Source of the DNA: Chara braunii
Taxonomy: Eukaryota; Streptophyta; Charophyceae; Charales; Characeae
Length of the DNA stretch: 22,898 nt
Assembly (NCBI GenBank): GCA_003427395.1
Contig: BFEA01000277.1
Coordinates: 625,950 to 648,847 of the forward strand
Reading direction: 5' to 3'
Of this stretch, positions 17,693 through 22,898 are shown one piece after another. Position 1 is the stretch's first letter; each line of letters starts with the position of its first letter. Below the pieces are notes generated by a model. That model was not told the DNA's origin and did no database searches. It was given only the letters and a program-made list of their open reading frames with translations. Made by a program: the position numbers and the translations under genes.

Positions 17693-19015
17693 ATTCTTGG
17701 AAATGTGTGGTTCTTACCGCAACTTCGTAAAGAACTATAGCATGATCACATCTCCCTTCACTGATCTAACTCGACTTGATACGCCATGGGACTGGACCGA
17801 CGAGTGTGAGGCAGCTTTCAAGTGTTTGAAGCATGCACTCACGCATCATGAGGTTCTCATGGTACCTGACCCACAAAGGCCGGTTGTTGTAACCACTCCC
17901 GCAAGCCAATATGGCATTGGCGCAATGCTAGCTCAACAGGAAGGGGAAAAGTTGATACCGGTCGAGTACATGAGCAAAAAGATGCCCCATCAAAGAATTT
18001 GGTAAAGTCCACCTACGAGAGGGAACTCTATGCCCTCTACAGGGCACTTGTTCACTGGAGGCACTATATGCTAGGAAGGTTCTTCTATTTGAGAACTGAC
18101 CATCAGACCCTCAAGTGGATCAAGACACAACCAGTTCTCTCCGATGCACTCAAACACTGGATTGAAGTCATAGATCAGTATGACTTTAGACCAGACTATG
18201 TGAAAGGAGAGTACAATAAGGTTGCGGATGCGTTGTCTCGCAGGGCTGTTTTTCTAGGTGCACTGATTTACGAGTTTGGCCTATCTAAGGACGTTACTCG
18301 ATCCTTGGGGGAAGCCTACAAGGAAGACCCTATCACGATGTACATCATCGACAAACTGAAGGCCAGAGACAAGGCCACCACTGACGAGTTTGTCATGGTG
18401 GATGGGTTACTTTTTCTTGAGAAGGCAGGGTTTAAGAGGTTAGTTGTTCCATCTAGGGAGATTTTGCATAGTTTATTTCTAGGTGAGTGCCACGACGCAA
18501 CGGGACATTTCGGCTATAAGAAGACTAGTGTTAATTTAGTACAACGATTCTGGTAGCCTAACATGCTGGACGATGCAAAGAAGTACGTACAGACCGATCA
18601 GGTCTGTCAGCAGGACAAGCCGCAAACTCAAGCTCCGCTTGGGTTACTCAACCCTCTACCCATTCCTGCTGGCCCAGGGCAGAGTATCTCCATGGACTTC
18701 ATGGATACTCTCGTGACCAGCAAGAATAGCAAAAGGCACATCTTCATCATAGTTGATAGGTTCACTAAGTTTGCTAGACCAATTGCCTTGTCGGAGACCG
18801 CCAAGACTGAACACGTCATCAAGTTATTCATGGATAACTGGTGCGTGACTTTGTGCTACCAAAGACGATCGTTAGTGATGTGCGTTTCACCAGTGAGATG
18901 TGGAAGAAGGCCGCTGAACAGATGGGCAGCCAGCTCCAAATGACTACTGGGAATCATCCTGAAGCCAATGGGCAGACTGAAGAGATGAACCGGGTGGTGC
19001 AGCATCTGCTGAGGG
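17693..19015 (+). pseudogene. pol: Pol of element A, second part: RNase H and integrase, 3' truncated
   Basis: The frame resumes with FLEMCGSYRNFVKNYS, the RT connection broken off at 11367. In RNase H the first catalytic residue is lost: TTPASQYGIGAML has Pro (17898-17900) where Asp is conserved. A frame change near 17997 precedes STYERELYAL and TDHQTLKW. The integrase zinc finger keeps ECHDATGHFG, but the first Cys of C-X2-C is Asp, and Trp is replaced by a TAG at 18554. Core residues are Asp 18695-18697 and, after a one-base loss near 18840, Asp 18877-18879 and Glu 18979-18981. Only 33 residues lie between the last two, so two residues are deleted from VSDRDVRF. The frame ends in HLLRA and TGA at 19018, without the C-terminal domain. 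Confidence 0.92.
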
Positions 19016-19237
19016 CTTGAACATTGGCTTGACCACAGAGAGGAGCGACTTTGGATACTGTGTTGGTTTGACCTGAGAGCTTGAACATTGGCTCATTACT
19101 TCATTGTATTGCTCTATTTGAATGGATTATCGGTGCAATTGTGCTCTCAGCTTGTACACGACCGCTTGGACATCTGTGTGATTTCACAACTTGGTTTTCG
19201 GTATATAGTTCACAACTTCACACTCATATCCCTTGCA
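19011..19237 (+). repeat. 3' LTR of element A, truncated and fused to integrase
   Basis: 19037-19237 matches 6539-6724 of the 5' LTR and ends in the same CCTTGCA. The GGGCGC palindrome and everything upstream of it in the 5' LTR are missing. The integrase frame meets LTR sequence at 19011, where GAGGGCTTGAACATTGGCT matches LTR 6577-6595. The same words recur 64 bp later (19075), so there is a partial duplication at the fusion. No target-site duplication could be confirmed. Confidence 0.85.
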
Positions 19238-19539
19238 CATTATTCAGCGCCATGCAACCTACAGGCATGAATTGTTTCAGAGGGGACTGGAAATGGCCAA
19301 AGTGCGGACACCCGAAATTTTGTGCCCCTTACCTGGGGCCGCCCCTTACCTGGGGCCGCAGACCTCCGGTAGGCCAACCTTTCCCTGGGCCCTGGCCCCA
19401 CGTTAACAGGTCGGCCCAGACAGGGTACGTGGAATGGGTACCCTTGATTTGAGATATTGTGGAATGTGCAGATGGGGGCATGGATGGACCGGGGGCACAA
19501 GATGATTCACTGTTCTAAGGATGGAAAACACCAGTTGAC
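19238..19539. other. Unassigned DNA before a poly(A) run
   Basis: No gene was recognised. A 17-bp unit, GCCCCTTACCTGGGGCC, is tandemly doubled at 19324-19357; each copy is partly palindromic (CCCC...GGGG). The stretch ends in a 29-base A run, so it could be the body of a short retroposon, but no family or flanking duplication is evident. Confidence 0.4.
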
Positions 19540-19568
19540 AAAAAAAAAAAAAAAAAAAAAAAAAAAAA
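19540..19568 (+). repeat. A29 homopolymer
   Basis: An uninterrupted run of 29 A residues. It could be a retroposon tail (plus orientation) or simple-sequence expansion. The apparent open frame with a polylysine stretch across it is not credible. Confidence 0.95.
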
Positions 19569-20040
19569 CACTTTTGTTTGTATCCTTATTCGTTCGTGTA
19601 CAGAGAAAGTTCCCCCACCTCAACATCTTCCTTCTTTTTGCTCCCTTGCTTTCCTCTCCCCCACTCCACCCCAATGTTCTAGGGAACGTCCCCACCCACC
19701 CTTTTTGGTGTTCTTTTTTTTTTTGTCCCCACCATGTTCTAAGCGGGTGTTCCACCTCTTGAGTTTGGAAACAGCCAAAAGGAGACCCCAAAGAGAAAAA
19801 GAAAGAGAGAAATGAATGGGAAATCCTGACAAGGCTTGCGTACTATATATAAGCCACTCACGAGTCAAAAACTGTATTGAGCTGGCACTCAGGGGATCTG
19901 AAAAGCTGCTTCGCCTCGCCAGTCTTTACGTCAGCCATCCACAGACCTAGCCCTGCAGGCTCCTCTGTGTGTTCCTGCATATTTTGTCCCATTTCACAGG
20001 ATCCGGTCCGGTTATTGTCCATCCACCACACTTGAAGGAA
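19569..20040. other. Unassigned DNA, no gene recognised
   Basis: Pyrimidine-rich in 19600-19740, with a T run near 19710. The word ATGTTCTA followed by a GGG-rich segment occurs twice (near 19673 and 19734). TACTATATATAAGCC near 19842 resembles a TATA box, but no reading frame or known gene follows it convincingly. Confidence 0.4.
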
Positions 20041-20530
20041 AGCCCTGATAATGAAGAGCCCTTTCCATACAAAATAAAAAATAAAAAATGTGAAGCCCTC
20101 TCTGTGAATCACAATAAAACAAAGACCTCCGCACAACTCACAACAAAGCTAAGTGCCCGCTGTGAATGCGAAAGAAAAAATAAAATTAAAAAAAGCCCTC
20201 TTTGTTCATGGCAGACAAGAACAAAGAAAAAAGCAAAGAAAGAAGGAAAAAAGCAAGTCCTCTCCTTGCAACTCTAAAGAACGAAGAGAAAAGGCAGAAG
20301 CTTACTCTGTTTCTCAGTAGAAAGTAAAGTCCTCTTTGCCAAGTTAACTCGGTGGAAATGTAAGTCCTCTGTGTTACTCGTGGAATGCAAACTCCTTTCT
20401 TGATGTTATGGGGCATATGCAAGAACAAAACAAAAGAGGCACCAAATGTCGCAGAGAGGATTGACGGATGCCCAAAAGCGAACTACCACTGATAGTCAAT
20501 TCGGCTATGCATGTCCTCTGTGTTACTGCA
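20041..20530 (+). repeat. Array of degenerate CCTCT-containing motifs in A-rich DNA
   Basis: A short motif of the form AAG(C/T)CCTCT, often followed by TGTG or TTTG, recurs at about 20093, 20194, 20255, 20327, 20362 and 20511, with weaker copies near 20055 and 20122. The copies at 20364 and 20513 share GTCCTCTGTGTTACT exactly. A-rich tracts containing ACAAAGAAAA-type sequence lie between. Spacing is irregular (about 30-150 bp). No coding or known repeat family is recognised. Confidence 0.5.
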
Positions 20531-20790
20531 AGAAACAAAAGGTAGTGGAAGGTGAAGAGAGAAGACAAGGCAGGGAAGAATGCAGAGAGGGAATGGAAGG
20601 ACAGAAAGGACGGGAAGGACGGGATGGGGGAAACAAAGGGAAAGGAGGGAAAAAGAGGGAAAGGAGGGGAACGAAGGAGGGAGGCAAGCGAGGAAGTGAC
20701 CAAACAAAGTGCACCAGAAGGAGAACAGAAGAACCAGGGGAAGAAGGGGGAGGAGGGGGAGGAGGGGGGGGGGGAGGAGGGGAAGGTTGT
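20531..20790. repeat. Long polypurine tract ending in G-rich runs
   Basis: The plus strand is very largely A and G for about 250 bp (GGAAGGACGGG, GGAAAGGAGGG and similar). It finishes at about 20737-20787 with GGGGGAGGAGGGGGAGGAGG and an uninterrupted run of 11 G. The G runs could form a quadruplex and the purine tract a triplex. Long open frames on both strands here are low-complexity and not treated as genes. Confidence 0.85.
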
Positions 20791-21890
20791 GTGTGTGTTT
20801 ATACACCTCCACAAAAAAAAGCACGACTGTTCACCGACTCATCAGGAGGTTGTGTGTGTATGTGGGACAGCTCACCTCCACATCCACATGTACAGCAAAA
20901 GCCAAGTGGCACCCATCGGGAGACCTGGCCAGCCAGCAAAATGCCAGTACACACAACTGTAAGGCAGAGAGGTTTTTGCTGTTGCAGGAATTCTCAGAAT
21001 GTGCCCGATGCCCAAGAAAAGGAGGGCAGGGAAGGATGAACAGAAATGTTACTCACAAGAAATGAAAACACGATTCAAATTTCAAAGGGACAAAAGATCG
21101 GCACGAGTCCGACAAACAAGCATGGCAGCTTCATGTTAATGCTGAACCACTAAGAGCATACTCGCACTCGGACTTTTGGAATAAGCTTTGGACGTAATTG
21201 GGGTCAGATACATCCAGGTCATGGTGGAGTTCCTGTCAGATGCATCCACCAAAGCCCTTGTGTTAATATGCCCCACGTATTCAATTGCTGACCGACATGC
21301 TCGCCTGCTGTTAAGCAAGCAAACTGGATCTGTAAAAACAGCAACAGCAATGTCATGGAATCTTCTGTGTCGATCAATTTCTATGCCCTATTTTAGCCAA
21401 TGTTGACGCCAGATTACTGTGTACACCACAACTTTACGGGACACAAATGTCACAGCCCCCCGCCCCCTCCCCGTCTGGAAACTAAAGCCTACCCCCTAAG
21501 AACCCCAAAATTTGGACTCTATTTTATATTTGACTTATGTCTACTCAATGGTAGCCAAATCCTGGTAATGTTTCTATGATTTGCACATTTACTTAACCAT
21601 GCAGGTACTGTCCCTAGTGTCTCTCATTTTGTCGCATAATTTTTTTCTTTTATCATTGTCTTCTCTGAAATATTCGTTCTCCGAAGCGCAGAAGGCAAGC
21701 AATACATCGAGTAGGGAGATCTGTACCTAAGAAGCCCAGAAGCCTGTAAATGAATTGTGCCTAAAGACTTCAAGCTAGACTAACACTTTTCTCCCTCTCT
21801 TTTCTTTCATTTGTTACAAACTTCTGCTTCATGATTTTCACAATCCGAGTGGCCTTCTATCTTAACTAGTCAGTTCGCTTCTAAAGACAC
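20791..21890. other. Unassigned DNA, no gene recognised
   Basis: Open frames of 60-118 codons occur on both strands but none has recognisable domains. 21140-21410 is the least repetitive part and has balanced composition; a plus frame of about 70 codons there could be an exon or chance. T-rich stretches (21600-21660) with AACCATGCAGGTACTG at about 21596 would suit intron borders, but no gene model can be built. Confidence 0.4.
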
Positions 21891-21892
21891 CG

Positions 21893-22268
21893 GTGCAACC
21901 TCGTCCTCCTCCATCGCGGCCCCCTCCTCCCACTGGCACAAACTCCTCCCCCTAGCACGACCTCCTCCTCCCACCGGTGTGACCTCGTCCTTCCCCTCCC
22001 GCACGACCTCCTGCAACCTCCCGTCCCCATCGTGCGACCTAACTCCTCCCCCTAGCACGACCTCCTCCTCCCACCGGTGCGACCTCGTCCTCCCCCTCCC
22101 ACATGACCTCCGGCAACCTCTTGTCCCCATCGTGCGACCTGCTCCTGCCCCGCCCACGACTTCCTCCTCCCGTTTGCACGACCCACTCCTCCCCCTCCTC
22201 GGACCTCCTCCTCCCCCTTGTGCGACCTCCTCCTCCCCCTCTCGCGACCTCCTCCCCATCCTTGCACA
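21893..22268. repeat. CTCCTCC-rich minisatellite with a 100-bp higher-order unit
   Basis: Subunits of about 20-30 bp ending in (G/A)CGACC and rich in CTCCTCCCCC repeat throughout. Two higher-order units, 21941-22040 and 22041-22140, are exactly 100 bp each and differ at about 7 positions. Later units are irregular. Because 100 is not a multiple of three, the repeat would not keep a protein frame. Confidence 0.85.
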
Positions 22269-22537
22269 ACGTGCTCTTCTGCCTCGCAGATTGTGTTCGG
22301 ACATCCCCCCCTCACATCGGCCAAGGCATCGGCACGCCGCCGGATGCTTTGTAAATTAGACTATTTTATTGTGGTCGCCTGCAATTCAACAGTTTCATGT
22401 GTGCATCAACTGAGCAACCTGCCACTGTGCAAAATGAGAACGAATCTTCCGCCAGAATATAGTAAGATACACTGCGACAGACAGATACATTGAAAAGAAA
22501 TCCCGGAGTGTGTTTGGACTAAGGAGCTGTCAGATGC
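22269..22537. other. Unassigned DNA, no gene recognised
   Basis: No coding family seen. 22439-22480 is a diverged copy of the flank that recurs beside the GT/GA microsatellites to its right (CGAATCTTCCGCCAGAATAT compared with CGAATCCACCGCTAGAACAT). Confidence 0.45.
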
Positions 22538-22649
22538 AAACTATGTGTGTGTGTGAGAGAGAGAGAGAGAGACGGAGAGGGTACTTCAATCGATAGGATG
22601 AGCAAAATCGAACGAATCCACCGCTAGAACATGGAAATATACAATGCCA

Positions 22650-22713
<64 letters not shown>

Positions 22714-22842
22714 CGATAGGATGAGCAAAATTGAATGAATCTACTGCTAGAACATAAAAATATGCACTACTACACCCGCGTGCGTGTCTGTGTTTGTGTG
22801 TCTGACTCATTCCGATTTTGCTCATCCTATCAATGTAAGTAG

Positions 22843-22898
<56 letters not shown>
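22538..22898. repeat. Compound GT/GA microsatellites with repeated and inverted flanks
   Basis: (TG)n-(GA)n tracts lie at about 22541-22571 and 22653-22712. A flank starting CGATAGGATGAGCAAAAT occurs directly at 22591 and 22714, and in inverted orientation at 22813-22831 (CGATTTTGCTCATCCTATC). The inverted copy is followed by a (CT)n tract, 22844-22898, running off the window. This mirrors the (GA)n tract beside the direct copies. Confidence 0.9.

Larger units (their letters stand above)
5725..19237 (+). mobile_element. Element A: decayed Ty3/gypsy LTR retrotransposon, interrupted by element B
   Basis: On the plus strand the order is 5' LTR (to 6724), PBS (6728), leader, gag (7991 to about 9815), protease and RT (to 11367), then element B (11368-17692). 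RNase H and integrase follow (17693 to about 19015), and a partial 3' LTR (to 19237). PR-RT-RH-IN order identifies Ty3/gypsy. The two LTR copies differ by roughly 8 substitutions and two small insertions over about 150 aligned bases. Stops, frameshifts and altered active sites show it is not autonomous. The left edge is approximate. Confidence 0.85.

Noticed and set aside
19457-19791. Frames containing polylysine or polyphenylalanine
   Set aside because: They run through the A29 homopolymer.
20446-21065. Plus-strand open frame of 197 codons and overlapping frames on both strands
   Set aside because: Composition is that of the polypurine tract (Lys/Glu/Gly/Arg repeats, or Ser/Pro/Leu/Phe on the other strand); several frames are open at once.
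21136-21406. Possible host exon (frames of 60-72 codons on both strands)
   Set aside because: Composition is ordinary, but there is no recognisable domain, no supported splice sites and both strands are open; kept as unassigned.
21870-22359. Minus-strand 144-codon and plus-strand 126-codon frames over the minisatellite
   Set aside because: All frames are open because the repeat lacks stops; a 100-bp period does not preserve a frame.
1-22898. CRISPR array, bacterial operons, ribosome-binding sites
   Set aside because: The content is eukaryotic retrotransposon and microsatellite DNA; no regularly spaced direct repeats with unique spacers occur.

Overview
The window is eukaryotic repeat-rich DNA, not bacterial. 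It has long (CT)n and (GA)n microsatellites, plant-style primer-binding sites complementary to initiator tRNA-Met (TGGTATCAGAGC), and decayed Ty3/gypsy LTR retrotransposons, at least one a chromovirus with an integrase chromodomain. This combination suggests a green plant or streptophyte alga with a large genome. Chara is my guess from the style of the gag-pol sequences, but I cannot prove it here. I found no convincing host gene, rRNA, tRNA or CRISPR array.

Layout. 1-1205: a (TC)n tract, then unassigned DNA. 1206 to about 4264, minus strand: the 5' end of element C (LTR, PBS, leader of about 1.25 kb, N-terminal half of gag). About 4163-4537: a fold-back of two opposed arms of about 100 bp. 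4540-5725: unassigned, with purine-rich and degenerate tandem repeats. About 5725-19237, plus strand: element A, a relative of C, with 5' LTR, PBS at 6728, leader of 1251 bp, gag from 7991, and protease-RT up to 11367. A second element, B, interrupts A from 11368 to 17692. Element A's RT/RNase H reading frame resumes at about 17693 and runs through integrase to about 19015, where it is fused to a 5'-truncated 3' LTR ending at 19237. 19238-22898: no element recognised; it holds a poly(A) run, a family of short CCTCT-containing motifs, a G-rich polypurine tract, a 100-bp-period minisatellite, and GT/GA microsatellites with a repeated flank.

Element B encodes an RG-rich nucleocapsid with an intact CCHC knuckle, a DSGA protease, RT, RNase H, a DD35E integrase and a C-terminal chromodomain, followed by a direct 1056-bp LTR at 16637-17692. 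Its left end is abnormal. Only about 13 bp of LTR start remain at 11368. These are followed, in reverse orientation, by leader, PBS (11655-11666) and nearly a whole LTR (11668 to about 12565), which joins directly to the nucleocapsid part of gag. An inversion of the 5' end plus loss of the gag N-terminus and capsid explains this simply.

All three elements are dead copies. They carry in-frame stops, small indels, duplications and replaced catalytic residues: a stop inside the RT YxDD box of B, and in A altered protease, RNase H, integrase and zinc-knuckle residues. Several stops replace a conserved tryptophan codon, as expected if methylated cytosines have mutated. The region therefore records at least two insertion events, A and then B inside A, plus an opposed relative, C.
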